Assembly (NCBI GenBank): GCA_020744425.1
Contig: JAGMUV010000011.1
Span: 1,302,001-1,366,000 of the forward strand
Reading direction: 5' to 3'
Source: Dactylonectria macrodidyma
Taxonomy: Eukaryota; Ascomycota; Sordariomycetes; Hypocreales; Nectriaceae
Length of the DNA: 64,000 bases
The position numbers and the translations under genes are program-made. Positions 1 to 11,906 of this stretch are shown here, in pieces. Numbering within the stretch: the first letter of the stretch is position 1; each line of letters starts with the position of its first letter. Under the pieces are notes generated by a model. That model ran no database searches, was not told where the DNA came from, and saw nothing but the letters and a program-made list of their open reading frames with translations.

Positions 1-1451
1 TGCTATTTTCTTGGCAAATGCTCGTTGGCCATCGCCTCGGGGCCTTCTTCGATCCCGAGAGTCGACCCATGGCGAGTCAATTCATTTCCTAATCTGTAAC
101 ATACCGGACGTATGCTGCATAGTTACTGAGGCCGGAAGGTCGGAAGTTTTTCCAGAAATAAGAATAAGAACAAGAAAGGGTGTTGCCAAGCCGCTATAAA
201 TCTTGATGCAAGGTACGGCATGAAGGTGTGATCTTATTTGGGTTCATATACTTGCGGGTGCAGGGAAGGGACCTTAGATGATGAGCATTCGGTTTCGGTC
301 TCGGATTCGCCTCTTGAAGATGCCAGCACAATCATGATCGACGGTTTTTCCATGTTTAGGCACGGAGCGTTGATGCCAGTTCACCAACTGTCTTGTCTCG
401 TTCACTATATCGTCGACGGAGCAACAAAGCCCAAGCTCTAGTTCTCTTTCGCAATTTCTAAAGCTAGCTACAGGCATTTGAGTTGGTATTTTATTACTCT
501 GCAGAATATATTTGGAAGCGATGACAACTCCATGCTAGTGCATATTTACTTGTGGTAAATTAGTCAGGACCCACGTTATTGACGCGGATGTGACGTCTCG
601 CGGGATTGAAGATCTTCATTCCAAAGTTTTCACTTTGGCGGAGAGAAAGATGGGCAATTGAGTCCATCACTGTATGATTATTGCACAGCGGGTTTCTTTT
701 GGGTTCGAAACTGTGCGTCATCAAGTTGTACGGCATTTGCAATTGCTCCCCCTTACGCGTGTTGGTGGGTATCACAAGATTCGACCTCGGGCTTTGCTCG
801 TGTAATAGGAGGAGATTAGAGACGCAGTTAGGTATCTTGGAGGAAGACTATCTTACATATAGCTTTCCAGAATTTGAGAAGCAATGTCTGGTTATTGGCT
901 CTGATATCGGGTGGCTGAGGAGCTTCCAACATCCCCATTGGCACAACCCAGATAAAGTGCGATAGCCTCAGTTTCCTCTGCCATGTTTCAGCCTCCACGA
1001 ACTCTCAGTCGGCTCGATGTCTAATCAACCAAACAATCCCATGACCATCCGGCACATCCAAGTGTGGCAAGTACCGACCGGTCCTCCCCTTTCTCCGCTT
1101 TTCGGATGCTTACATATCTCGGCATTTCACGAAGCACCGCAGTGCCGCAATTGGCGCAAGACGGATCCATCTCGGGGTTCCGACAAACTATCCGGACCCA
1201 AAAGTGGAGACAAGTTCGGCTTAACCTCGCCGCTCGCGGATGTGAGCTCGGAGCGGTGAATAGCACGCCTCAAACGTTTGTCTAAAGGGCGACCAAGCCC
1301 AGTCCTTAAAAACGGCCACGGTCAGGAGTGCTTAGTCGGTAAACACGGAAACGTGAAGAGCTAGCTATTACCAAGCTCATCAAGGATTATACCATTTTGC
1401 GTACTCGCATTGAGTTGCTTTCATTTGATACACGAAGACTGAAACAAAAAG
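1..1451. other. Intergenic, no gene seen
   Basis: Several open frames of 60-95 codons occur on both strands, but none has a recognisable motif or a neighbouring exon that extends it. The part nearest the glutathione S-transferase start presumably contains its promoter. I see no RNA gene or repeat here. Confidence 0.6.
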
Positions 1452-2302
1452 ATGTCCGACTTGGTCCCCATTACGGTGTACGTTCATAGTAAGTATTTCC
1501 CTTTTTCATCAGCTCGTATCTGGACTAAGCACATAAAACAGCTGGTGGACCTAATCCCTTCAAGGTCACGATTGTCCTTGAAGAACTTGGTATCCCTTAT
1601 AACAAGGTAATACTGGCGTCAGCTAGGCTAGGTACGACTGTTAACACCCATACAGATTGTGGTAGCGAATCCTAAAGAGGATGAAATCCTGGCTCTAAAT
1701 CCAAATGGCCGCGTGCCAATTATTACAGACCCCAATAATAAAGACTTCACTATCTGGGAGTCTGGAGCTATTGTTGAGTATCTTGTTGAGCGATACGACA
1801 GAGATGCCAAATTAACAGTCGAAGATGAGAACAAAAAGTGGCAGTTGAAGCAATTCCTGCATTTTCAGATGTCGGGACAGGTGAGACGAATCCTCGAGGC
1901 GCAAATGGAGGAGTTCATTAACACATCCAGGGACCTTACTTTGGTCAGGCTGTGTGGTTCCACCGCTGTGCAAACGACAATGTTGTCGGAAAGCAACGGT
2001 ATCTTGAGCAGACCGTTCGCGTCTTTGGGGTTCTAGACACTATACTCAAAGAAAAGGAGTATCTTGTTGGAGACAAGTGGTGAGTTTTAGTTTGCATACC
2101 CATGAACTTAGCCCTGAAACCTTATAGTACGTACGCGGACCTAGCTTTCTTCCCATGGAACAAGGCTGCTCTCTTCGGCCCATTTTTCAAGGATGCTCTG
2201 TGGGATGAGTACAAGATTCAGGAGAAGTACCCCAACTTTTTGGCGTGGCATGAAAGACTGAGTTCCAGGCCTGCCGTTAAGAGAGCATACGGAGAGATAT
2301 GA
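1452..2302 (+). CDS. Glutathione S-transferase, Ure2p-like
   Basis: Cytosolic GST that conjugates glutathione to electrophiles. I model five exons with four introns: 1489-1541, 1607-1655, 1881-1930 and 2080-2127. The N-terminal thioredoxin-like half reads VYVHTGGPNPFKV, then NPNGRVPIITDP and WESGAIVEYLVERYD, which is the glutathione-binding region with the E-S pair of the Ure2p class. The C-terminal helical half includes FQMSGQGPYFGQAVWF and GDKCTYADLAFFPWN, and both are readable only after splicing. The last exon ends RAYGEI. Length, about 218 aa, is normal for a fungal Ure2p-like GST. Its neighbour is a drug-efflux transporter, so a detoxification role is likely. The family is certain from the motifs; the substrate is unknown. 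Confidence 0.9.
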
Positions 2303-3014
2303 AGGAAATAGGGGTTCCCTTGTTGTAGCTAGCAAATACGATGCTCGCTCGGTTGCAACGGCTGTGGCCACAACGCGATATCGTGGTCGCTTTAGATCGA
2401 TTATACATTTAGAATCCATATTTAATTGTTAGGTTTTAGCATGGAATTCCTTCCCAGCATTTCAATTAAGATTTGTCTCCGGGCAAGTTGATCAGGCACA
2501 AGTTGATTCTCTCTTTGTGCAGTTTTTCCAACGATCAGTGCAATGTCACTGCAGAATGTATGTTCGCCTTGATCTTAACTAAATATCCCACTTCCCCTGG
2601 GAGATAGAAGATAAGGATAGGCCGTGATTGGCAATGAGTTTCCCCAGTTAGAACCAATAACCATGCTGCAACTATGGTTACTATCCACAGCGCACCTCTA
2701 TAGTAAACGGTGCGATTATCACACTTCACATTCAGTAGTTATTTCAAGGTAAGTTTCTCAGAGTCACGTCTTTGGCGATCCGTAACTGTGAGGCGACGTC
2801 AAGTCCTGTGCCCCGACACAAGTATTGACACTGGCTTTACACAAGGCTCTGTACGGTCGAGACCTTCAACAACATTCTATTAATTCATTCTATGACTAAG
2901 ATTCTCCCCGCACAGCCTTCTATTATAGCTTATCCTTCTAATCAACAAATCCTTTGCAAGGAAGCCTCAATACGAGTCTACATGCCACACTGTGGCCTCT
3001 ACACTCTGAGCGTT
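2303..3014. other. Intergenic between convergent genes
   Basis: This AT-leaning stretch between the 3' ends of the GST gene and the convergent DHA2 transporter gene holds no convincing gene. Open frames at 2535-2729 and 2892-3314 have no recognisable motif, and the second overlaps the transporter's 3' end on the other strand. Confidence 0.6.
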
Positions 3015-4959
3015 TTAAGCTCCACCTGGGGCCATTTCTTTTCCCTTGATACTCTTCCATTCAACGCCGATGGCACCCAGAACACTCAGACAGCTCAATA
3101 TGAGACCAAGTTGGAAGGTCTTGACCAGAGCATCGTTGTAAGCCACCAAAACCTGCGGCAGCATCTCGGGATCGACCATGGATCTCACTGCTGTGGCGCC
3201 GGCATTGACGACCGCTTCTGGTTCAAGTCCCGCGATACTCAGCTCCATCAAGTTCGAAACGAGCCGGTTCGTAAAGAGATTCTGAGCGACAGACACGAAA
3301 AGTGCGCCGCCTAACATCTGGAAGAACATGACCATGGCAGTACCGATGGAAACGTCGGCTAGCGGTAGAACGGCTTGTGCAGCAACGCCACCTTGTTGGA
3401 AACCGAGACCCACACCGAAGCCATACAGAAACAAGAACCCTGCCCATTTTTCCTGGGGAGTTTCGACTTCATATAGCGTCAGCATACCAGCTCCAATCGC
3501 CATGATGCCGCTGCTGGCGATGAAGAATGGCGCGTAGTGCCCAGTTCGAGTCGTAAGAGCACCGGCAAGAATGATTCCGACGACATTGGCCAAGATCATG
3601 GGCAGCGAGTTAATTCCCGACTTGATGGCACTGGTGCCCATGATGACTTGAAACTGCACGATAGTCAGCAAGGGATGGGAACATATCGATGTCTGAATGA
3701 CGAACCCAGATAGGAATGTAATAAGTAAAGATGAAGAACGAGCCTCCAATGCAGAATCCGAAGAGCGCAGCCGATGCGACAGTTCTCTGCGATGCGATAC
3801 GCGAAGGTACTTTTGAGGTTAGCGAATCTTCAGTGTTTGACACGAGCAGGCAGTTCTTGACTCACCAGTAGCATCATCCTTCATATAAATTTGAACAGCA
3901 ATGAATCCAACCAGTAGCACACCAAACATGACAAAAAGCACAATGATCCGCGCGTTAGACCAGGGGTACTTGACTCCTCCCCACTGTAAGGCGAGAAGCA
4001 TGCAGATGATGCTCGGCACGAAAATGGCGGTGCCGATGGGGTCTAGACGGCGCAACGTCCTGGAGAGTGAGTCCCTCTGAGGCTTCTCCTGATGGGGAAT
4101 TTTCAGAAGAAAAAACAAAACTACTGCTGTGACAGCTCCGAGTGGAAGATTGATGTAGAAACACCATCGCCAGGTCGCATGATCTGTGAAAGCACCGCCC
4201 ATCTGGTCGAATTATTAGCATGAGCAATTAAATAAAGAGAAATGGATGGAAGGCAGTACCAAAGGTCCGGCGACAGACGCAATTCCGTACATACCTCCCA
4301 AAAGTCCAAAGAAGATGGGCCTTCTTTCTCGCTCGACGGTGTGAGCAATAGTAACCAGTGAGCCCGTAAAAATACCAGCACTTCCTAGTCCTGCAATGGC
4401 TCGACCCACAATGAGGGTAGTTGAATTCGGCGCAACACCACATATCAACGAGCCAAGCTCGAAAACGAACAAGGCAGTAAGAAATACTAGCTTGACATTG
4501 AAGAGGGCATAAAGCTTTCCGAAGAGGAGTTGAAGGGCTATGGGTTGAAGCAAACCACATCAGTAAGGTTGCGACTCTTAGGGAGCGGGTGTGACGTTAC
4601 CGCAGGTGGTGAGCAGATATGCTGACGCGTACCAACCCACGTCATTGAGAACTTTGAACTGCACTGTAATATCTGGGATAGCAACGGCAATAATCTGAAA
4701 TAACAGTCAGGTTTCTTCAGCCCTCTATCATGGAGTAGAAGTGCCATACAGTATTATCCAAGGCCACGCAAAGCACCGCCAACATCAGGCTCATCGTAAT
4801 TAGGACAATTTTAAACCCGACAGGCTTTTGGTGACCTGGTTCTTCTGGATGCGAGGCATTGTCGACAGAATTTGGGGCCGCAGTTGCCTCCGACATAGGG
4901 AAATTGTTTCCAGTCATATCCTTCCCCTTGCCGAAGGTGGTTGCTGGGTTAGTATCCAT
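3015..4959 (-). CDS. MFS drug-efflux transporter, DHA2 family (14 TM)
   Basis: Proton-coupled multidrug efflux pump of the plasma membrane or a vesicle. The N-terminus is a hydrophilic tail of about 45 residues, followed by TM1, which ends in the DHA2 signature LDNT|IIAVAIP split by an intron. Later exons carry [12 protein letters not shown], a [15 protein letters not shown] block (antiporter motif C-like), [15 protein letters not shown], and the C-terminal TM block [12 protein letters not shown] ... [20 protein letters not shown]. At least five introns are needed to join the exons. The exon junctions I checked (for example [15 protein letters not shown] and [15 protein letters not shown]) keep the frame, so the gene looks intact. 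It converges on the GST gene. Two TGTCCGA words lie upstream of its start (see findings). The substrate cannot be told from sequence. Confidence 0.88.
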
Positions 4960-5873
4960 TTGTTCCGAACCACTGTGTTTCCAAACAAATGAAATGAATT
5001 AGGAACAGCTGCGATGAGCGTGGCGAGGAAAAACTGGTGACTGAATGTAAAAAGGAATGGCTGCTAGAGGTGATAGAGACCCAAGCATCGAAGTCGAGTT
5101 CCAGAATATATATGGATCTTTGTCCCTGAAAAAATCGGAAATGCTGTCTTTGATTGAGTCTTGACTGCGCAGTTTGTAATCAAACCGTGTCCGACAGTAT
5201 CTACTCTTGCTCCTTGGACGCAGTCCGCTTGTCGCCATGTATCGGCATCCGATGCCGCCGCCACATCTAATCTCGGCACTACTCTGAACCTGGGCCTCAT
5301 CAGTCCATACTTGGCAGATACTCCACGCGGACAATCGGACACCGCCACTGCCACGCCGCCTGGTGGTGCTTCATAGTACGACGAAATTTTACGGTTGCGT
5401 TTTGCTTTGGCCCATCAAAAACTCTAGCTGATCAATCGTACAGTCAAGATGATAAGCTTACCTTTGGAATACATGACACAAGGTTTATTATCATGCGGTT
5501 TGATTAGAGTGGAAATCGTTCTTGGTGAGCTTGGAGGATGTAGGGGCCAAAGACAGTGGAAAAATAGTAATGGTGTCAGTGACCTGTGCTCTAACTCATG
5601 ACAATCTGTTAAAAGCAAAAGGGATAGCTCCCAGAAGACTACTGAGACCTATATTTCAACACAATCCACCGATAAATGGCTAAGGCACAAATATGTCACG
5701 AGCATTGCTTTTCCTAACATTTTTAAAAAGAAATTATTATTGGTGTTTGGGTTTAGAATTAAAAAAAAAAGACCATGACCGGAAAATTACATGGCCTAGA
5801 ACCGACACAATGTACACCCCAGGTGCAATTACGAGTATACGCAGGGCGCAATATCTCTGCCGACACCTTCAAC
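4960..5873. other. Intergenic; DHA2 promoter side
   Basis: No gene seen. The part next to 4960 is the likely promoter of the minus-strand DHA2 transporter and contains TGTCCGA at 5188-5194 and its reverse complement at 5335-5341. The region around 5640-5780 is AT-rich and has a poly-A run near 5761. Confidence 0.55.
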
Positions 5874-6797
5874 CTAAGGTTTCTCGATGAATGAACTATA
5901 ACTCAGCCAAGCCTTCATTGTCGTCATGTTGGGGTTGGTCTTCTTAAGCTCCGACATGTTGGCTTTGTATCCATCATTCTTGAACCAATCCAACATGACG
6001 CCCACCTCGGAAACCCCATGTTTCAAGGCCTTACCGAGCAAACCGAATGTGGTCGAAATCGGCTCTCCTGTGACATCCTTGAACACTTGGTTGAATTGGG
6101 ACCAGGCGAGTTGGTCGCCAGCCAGGCCAACGGCCTTCTTATCCCATGCGGTTGGGTTGTGAAACGCCTCAGCGGCGAAGTAGCCAATGTCCTTTGTGGC
6201 AACCCATTGCAGCGGCTTTTCCTTGACGGTATCACGCAGCGTTGTGAGGAACACTTTCCCGGCAAACCCAGGTTGGAGGTTTTCCATGAAGATGACTGGT
6301 CTTAAGATTGTCCAGCCCATAGAGTGCTTGGCGGCCGAGTCGCGCAGGTAGTGCTCAATCTCGTGCTTTGTTTTGAAGTGCGGCACAGGTGTTGGGTTAT
6401 CCCACGACCTTTCATCGCCGCCACGCTCAACGCTGCTGTAGACGAAATGGCTGACTCCCGCCTTAATCGACTCAGCGACTAGAGCCTTTCCCTGTTGGAC
6501 CTCGCCAGCCAGAGTCACTCCTTTGCCCATGGAAACTTGGACAGAGTACACGCCCCAAAGCGGCACCGTTCCAGCAACCTTCTTGGCCGATGCAAGGAGC
6601 CCGGGGACCTAATTCAGATCACCCTCGACGAGCTTGATGGAGGGAGACTTGGCGGCAAGCTGTTTAGCCCTGGCGGATTCTGCATCTCGGGTGGCAGCCA
6701 AAATCAAGAAATCTGAGGATTCTTTGGCGATGAGAGCATCAATGACAGCTCCTCCTTGGTTGCCGGTAGAACCGGTGATGAGGAGAGCGCGAGCCAT
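5874..6797 (-). pseudogene. NmrA-like NAD(P)-binding protein, broken by one in-frame TAG
   Basis: NmrA-family proteins are Rossmann-fold NAD(P) sensors or reductases that often bind transcription factors. The frame from the ATG at 6797 gives the dinucleotide-binding motif ITGSTGNQGGAVIDAL and runs to VEGDLN, where a TAG lies at 6609-6611. The same frame continues straight on (VPGLLASAKKVAG, then WGVYSVQVSMGKG, HFVYSSVERGG and ILRPVIFMENL) to a normal end at 5874. The product would be 308 codons long, the usual NmrA length. No GT..AG pair removes the stop without deleting conserved residues. I therefore see one nonsense change in an otherwise intact gene: a recent pseudogene, a strain allele, programmed readthrough or a sequencing error. 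CAG to TAG would be a single transition. It is divergent from TF1, 556 bp away. Confidence 0.8.
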
Positions 6798-7353
6798 AGT
6801 TGTGGTGGCAGATGTAGTTGGGGTGCTGATTGTATGGAGGAAAGATGGATAAATGGGTAGGCAGGTAGGTAGTCAAGGATTCGTGGATGTGAATACCGTT
6901 GCAGGAGAGGAACAGCCGGAAGCAAAACAAAGTCCAGCTGCAGAGGATAAGATGATATATGAATGGTGACCCAAATTCAAACCCTATCATTGTTGATTCT
7001 AATCTTGGAAATTGGGCTCGACCCGTCAAAGCGTGCACTGGTTAGTGGAACGCCACCTCGGCATACTCCGTCGAGTCCTCCACACCGACCTCCCGATCCA
7101 TCCAAGTGGAGCATGGCGGTGTCCGACGGATCAGCGAGCCGGTCCTCAGAATCCCGAAGCTGACAAAGATGGAACAAACTCTTGCACTGGTTTCGGAGAT
7201 GTGGGGTTCGGGGACTCGCCTGTATTATCCGTCACGACACGCAGATCATGACAGCTCTACCTTTGGTCCGTTGGCTTGTACTTGAATGCAACGCAGTTCA
7301 GTGGAAGACGGCCCAGTCAACACGAAAGCTGGCCCTGAGGTGTCATATTCATC
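6798..7353. promoter_or_regulatory. Divergent promoter, NmrA-like gene / TF1
   Basis: This 556-bp stretch separates the start of the minus-strand NmrA-like gene from the start of TF1. It contains TGTCCGA at 7120-7126, inside CGGTGTCCGACGG, which resembles a Zn2Cys6-type CGG/CCG half-site. I see no gene in it. Confidence 0.5.
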
Positions 7354-9483
7354 ATGAGTGAACAATCGACCCCATCAACCAGTACGCCAGCCAGCAGTAC
7401 CCACGATCCTGGCAGCGGCCTCCCCTCGATTTCTGTCCTGTCCTGCTACCAATGTCGGGAATCGAAAAAGAAATGTAACCGTATAAAGCCAAGCTGCCGC
7501 CGATGTATTCAAGCTGGCAACGATTGCACGTACCCTGAGTCGAGACAAGTATCCGTTGGAAAGAGGAAGCGAGTACATGAACTCGAAGCCAAGATAGGTT
7601 CGTCAGTACCTTTCCCAAAGTACCCGCAAAACATGCCTCGTAGCCCCACGCGCTCATCCCCTGGACCTGGAACCATGGAAAGAGGTCCATCGGTTACTGC
7701 GGCCAAGTCTGACGTTGCATAGGAGAGCTAGAGCACCTAGCCCGAAGAACGAAGACACCCGCTGTTGAGTATCATCAACGTGATGGTCATAGTGACGATG
7801 CGCAAATCCTAGCCAACCTCGGCCAAATCGGCTTATCTCCCATTTCAACCCCGGCCGACACCGAACACTCCGCACATGCTCTGCATGACAGCGCTTGTCT
7901 TGATGAACTCACCAGATTGCACCTTTTTGAGCAGCTTCCATCTCATGACCTGATACTAGACTTGTAAGACCCCGAAGTGATTTGTTCTTCTCATCAGCTT
8001 TCTCATTGCTTCTGGAGGACGAACATATACTTCAACACACTGCATCATGGTGCGCCCATGTTGCATCAACAGCGCTTTGTCGCATCATTACACTTACCCA
8101 TTCATCTGCGCCCACCCATGTGCCTCCAGTACGCCATCATGGCATCCGCTGCTACGGTATCCGAATCCCATCGGTACTTAGCAATGCCATTCTATCAGCG
8201 CGCCAGAACTTACGCAAACTCGGACGAGATGGGAGTAAGTTGCACCACACCAAAGGAACAATATTAATGCGATGTGCTAAATGTACTAGGGCCTTGAAGA
8301 CGTCTCTGTCACCTTGGCTGACGCTCAATGCTGGTCCTTGCTTGCATATTTTGAAGCTGAGCATGTCATGTTCTCGCGAGCGTCACTGAGTCTTTGCCGC
8401 AGTGTCCGGATTGCGCAAATGTTGAATCTGCATAAACTAGACAAAGTCAACGGAATCTCAATGGCCCTTGTGCAGGAACCGAAAGACTGGACGGATGTCG
8501 AGGAACAGCGCAGAACCTGGTGGGTGATTTTCTGCGCTGACCGCCTTGTCTCCGCAACTACGAAATGGCCAACATTGATCCAGGAGCATCAGGTATGTCA
8601 TCCATCAACTCTCTCATCCAGCGTCATAATAAATTGATGCACTCAGATACAAACGTTACTTCCTGCCTCCGACGAGGCATATAGCAGTGGCCGTGAAGAG
8701 ACCACATGTATGTTGGCAGATGAGTCAGCAAGCGAACGATACACCCCTTTTACTGCGAGAGTGCGGGTTTCACATCTTTTCTATCTAGTCATGGATCATA
8801 CATCTCAAATCGACTTGGTCCCGAACCTGGATCCCAATATTGACCCATTCTGGAAGCGACACCGAGCCCTTGACAACGACTTGGCTGTGGTCATGCTATT
8901 GCTGCCGGAGAGTCTCCGTCTTCCCGCAAACTACCACAGCCAGCATGCTGTGTTTATCCACATTCTCATCCATACAGCTACTGTCTGCCTTCATAGAGCG
9001 GCTCTATACAGGGTTAAGTTGCACAACCTACCAGACCACCTGAAGATCCAATCTCAGCATCGGTTGCTCCCAGCCGCTGAGAACATTCTTAACGTATTTC
9101 GAATCACTTCAGATCTTCGAATAACTCTCCTGAACCCATTGATCAACTTCTCTGCATACATTGCAGCCCTAGTTTTCCTGGAAGACGTGCTGTCAGACTA
9201 TAGCTCTCATGGCGAGGATAACTTGGAGTTTTTGCTCAAGATTATGATTGCTATAGGCAGAGAAAATGCTGTGACACGATCCTTGGCGGGCCAACTCGCA
9301 AAAGAAATGGCAGATCATGGCATTCGATCAGCGACTATAGAAAAGGTATGATACTACAATTGTATTTAGTTCAGGCTAACTAGTAAATCGCAGATTAAAG
9401 AGCTAGAGCCATGCCCGGAAATCGTCCCATTGTTGGCGGCACTCGGCCCCAACTCGACTAATGTAATTTTTTGTTTCAAATAA
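7354..9483 (+). CDS. Zn2Cys6 transcription factor TF1
   Basis: Nuclear fungal-specific regulator. I model six exons: 7354-7597, 7723-7963, 8018-8234, 8290-8592, 8647-9345 and 9394-9483, giving 597 aa. The binuclear cluster is at residues 31-58: CYQCRESKKKC, then CRRCIQAGNDCTYP, with all six Cys present. A basic linker (GKRKRVHELEAKI) leads into a short coiled coil. The middle domain shows IYFNTLHHGAPMLHQQRF, EEQRRTWWVIFCADR and LPESLRLPANYHSQ, typical of the fungal_trans fold. The first intron is long (125 bp) and the second exon is recovered only by splicing. The protein is a close structural paralogue of TF2 at 21634-23715: exons 3, 5 and 6 are 217, 699 and 90 bp in both. Its NmrA-like neighbour is a candidate partner. 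No internal stop was found in the modelled exons. Confidence 0.88.
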
Positions 9484-9663
9484 TCATTTTTCAAACATGA
9501 AGCATAATTTTGGTTTGTTGGATCAATACTGTTCAGGAATGCTTTGTAGTTGCAGGTCAATGATTTTTAACCTGGCAGGATGAAGACGGCAACCGCCTTT
9601 GGCTAGTTGCCATTACCTGAAGCCCATGACCCTCAAGTCGCCTGTCCCTCTCTCAATATAGAT

Positions 9664-10353
9664 TTAAGCGTTTCTGTGGTGTGCCGGGTTCGTTCCAGGG
9701 CCAGCTGTTAAGTTGAACTGATCCTCGCTCAGGCCAAGTAAAGCCTCCAGATACTGGACAGCACGGCCAGCCTCGTAAAATAACGCATCCTCAATAGTCG
9801 AGGAATTTTTTTGTTCGATATCAGTCGGGCAACCTTCTGCATCATTCCACCGAAATACATTAATCTTATGGCAGCGATCATCTGAAGCCTCTTTGGCATG
9901 TCGAGAGCTTCCGCCTACTTGTGGCGCACTCATACTCCAGTTTTGGCAGGGAATGTTGTAAAGTTCTATGAGGTAGGCGAGCACTTGTCTCTGGTGCACC
10001 GACTCTGGCGTTCTTAGCGCATAGAATTCCCTTGCGTCCCGAGGATATAGACTCATGTCGGGTTCGATTACTCCATGGGAAGGTTGGTAGGCTGGTAATG
10101 GCTCGATTGGCATTGCTGGGTCGCGAAGACGTGTGTTTGTCATGTAGCAGGCGACTTGACGAGCATGTGTCTCAGCTTCCTCTCGCCGCTGATGCAAGGT
10201 GGCGATGTAATCATTTTCGCGCATCGGCTGCTCGTGATCTGTCTTCGTCTGGGTATCGATTTCCAGGCCCTGAGTGGTATCCGGACTGAGTTTGTTGACT
10301 GACTTCCGGATCAGATCAATCCTGCTCTCGAGGTATTCGCAATAGGAAACCAT
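9664..10353 (-). CDS. Unrecognised single-exon protein (229 aa)
   Basis: I do not recognise this protein. The frame is open for 229 codons from the ATG at 10353, whose first residues are MVSYCEYLESRIDLIRKSV. That start has the spacing of a short coiled coil, so loss of an upstream exon (for example a DNA-binding domain) is possible. There is a Pro-rich centre (LPAYQPSHG), a Trp-containing segment NIPCQNWSMSAPQ and an amphipathic helix near the C-terminus (EAGRAVQYLEALLGL). There is no signal peptide and no membrane segment. It lies tail to tail with TF1, 180 bp apart. The long frame and ordinary codon use favour a real gene, but I cannot give a function. Confidence 0.5.
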   Translation of the reverse strand: MVSYCEYLESRIDLIRKSVNKLSPDTTQGLEIDTQTKTDHEQPMRENDYIATLHQRREEAETHARQVACYMTNTRLRDPAMPIEPLPAYQPSHGVIEPDMSLYPRDAREFYALRTPESVHQRQVLAYLIELYNIPCQNWSMSAPQVGGSSRHAKEASDDRCHKINVFRWNDAEGCPTDIEQKNSSTIEDALFYEAGRAVQYLEALLGLSEDQFNLTAGPGTNPAHHRNA

Positions 10354-10927
10354 TGGTAGGCGGCGACGGAGTTATTTCTATGACGAGGGTGTTGAAAGAT
10401 GGAGAGTTGCGAATTTGATAGCATCACCCGATAGAATTCTAATTCCAGTATGGATCAAGGGTACATAAAATGTTTGCATGCGCATTTACCAGGATAGAAT
10501 GGCTACCCTGAAGCGTTGTGCTCTAGTCCACGAAACAGCTATTAATACAAGGTGGGCTTGTTACAATCGACGAGAAAACTGGGAAAGCCACTCATGCACA
10601 TCGCTTTAAGCCAAGAACCCCGAGGCCGAGGTGTGGGGGCGGGTTAGTTTCGGCGTCCGACCCTCCTTCGCGGTGGCGGAATGTCCGATTGGACGCGAGT
10701 GACAGAGTGACAGAGTGACTGAACCCGACGAGGTTGACTTTATCCGTTGAATCGAGTGACCGATCCTTCCACCTAGGGGGTGTTCAGCCGTAGGTGCCCA
10801 GACTTATACTAAATGAGCATGCCTACACCTTCGATGAGACTAAGTTTTAGACGGGCTGTCTTCATATGCATGATCGTCACTGTCTCTCCTGTGACGAGGC
10901 AATGGTGCCAAAATAGCAACTTGATCA
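10354..10927. other. Intergenic, GC-rich patch with short repeat
   Basis: No gene seen. A GC-rich patch at about 10620-10740 includes CGTCCGACC, TGTCCGA at 10682-10688 and the small tandem GTGACAGAGTGACAGAGTGAC near 10700. It could serve as promoter for the 9664-10353 gene. Confidence 0.45.
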
Positions 10928-11856
10928 CTAATCTATGTACTTAGCAAGGTCCCCTTTTGCGCTATAATCAAGCCAGGCGAGCCATAGGCGATGCTCATTT
11001 AAGGCGAAGAGTTGTCCATTGCGTCCGAAGCAAAGGTTGGTGACCCCTCCAGGAATGACAATCTTGCCCCATAGCAGTCCTCCAGGAGACCATGCATTGA
11101 CACCGTCTGCACAGCCACTATACACATTCCCTGCAGTGTTGCATTTGATGCTATCTGGAATTCCTGTGTCTGCAAGAGCAAATAAACGACGATTGACGAG
11201 AAATGGTTGCCCATGGCGATAAGTCAGGTCAAACGCGTAACTGCAGCTAGTCAAAAACATGAATCGGTGTAAGGTCTATGGTGTCCGAATTCTTATAACT
11301 ACACTTACATGGAAGCAGCTGGACTTTGATCGACCCAAGGACCTCATACTTGATCCGTATCGGTGATGTACACCGTCTTCTTTTCAGGCGAAAAGCAGAT
11401 GCCATTCGATCGTCCGAACCCGTCCGCCACGGCTCTGATGCTCTTGGCGGCAGGATCGTATCGGTAGACCATATTTGGGAGACTGGGTCGTAATTGGTAA
11501 ACTTGATCAAGGATTCCGTCTTGGTAATTGATGCCGCCATTTGCGAGGTCAATGAGATGACAGCCAATCTTCTCTAGCCTCACAGGCTCGCCGCCGCCGC
11601 CTCCTAGTAGGACCTTGGAAATTTGCACCTTTGGTTGCCAGTGCCATCTTTGAATTGATTACTCGTTACGAACAACTCGTTTTTCTGGGAGAAGAAGAAC
11701 CCCAGCTTCATGGGCAAACGGGTACTCGTAAATCTGGAGAGGATTCATTAGTGTAGAGTAATCGCAATGGCAAACTACGATGTGCTCATTTAAGTCTAGG
11801 AAGGAAGATTGCCACAGAATACCAAAGACAAGCAGGATTGCTTGCGCCGGCTTCAT
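10928..11856 (-). pseudogene. SMP-30/gluconolactonase-like sugar lactonase, decayed
   Basis: The family is that of beta-propeller lactonases that open sugar lactones. From the ATG at 11856 the frame reads to HEAGVLLLPE, then must shift by one base in an A run near 11678-11682 to read ELFVTSNQFKDGTGNQ. It must shift back near 11632 to read VQISKVLLGGGG and later GRSNGICFSPEKKTVYITDTDQV. An in-frame TGA follows at about 11344, after which the same frame continues as GPWVDQSPAAS. A normal intron then leads into YAFDLTYRHGQPFLVNRRLF, ending KYID at 10928. Two compensating frameshifts plus a stop mark a pseudogene; homopolymer sequencing errors could explain the shifts but not the TGA. It sits next to a sugar dehydrogenase-like gene, the expected partner of a lactonase. 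Confidence 0.75.
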
Positions 11857-11906
11857 AGTCTAGTAGCTCCCGACACGGCATATTTCTACCTTCTCCTCCC
11901 AACTGG

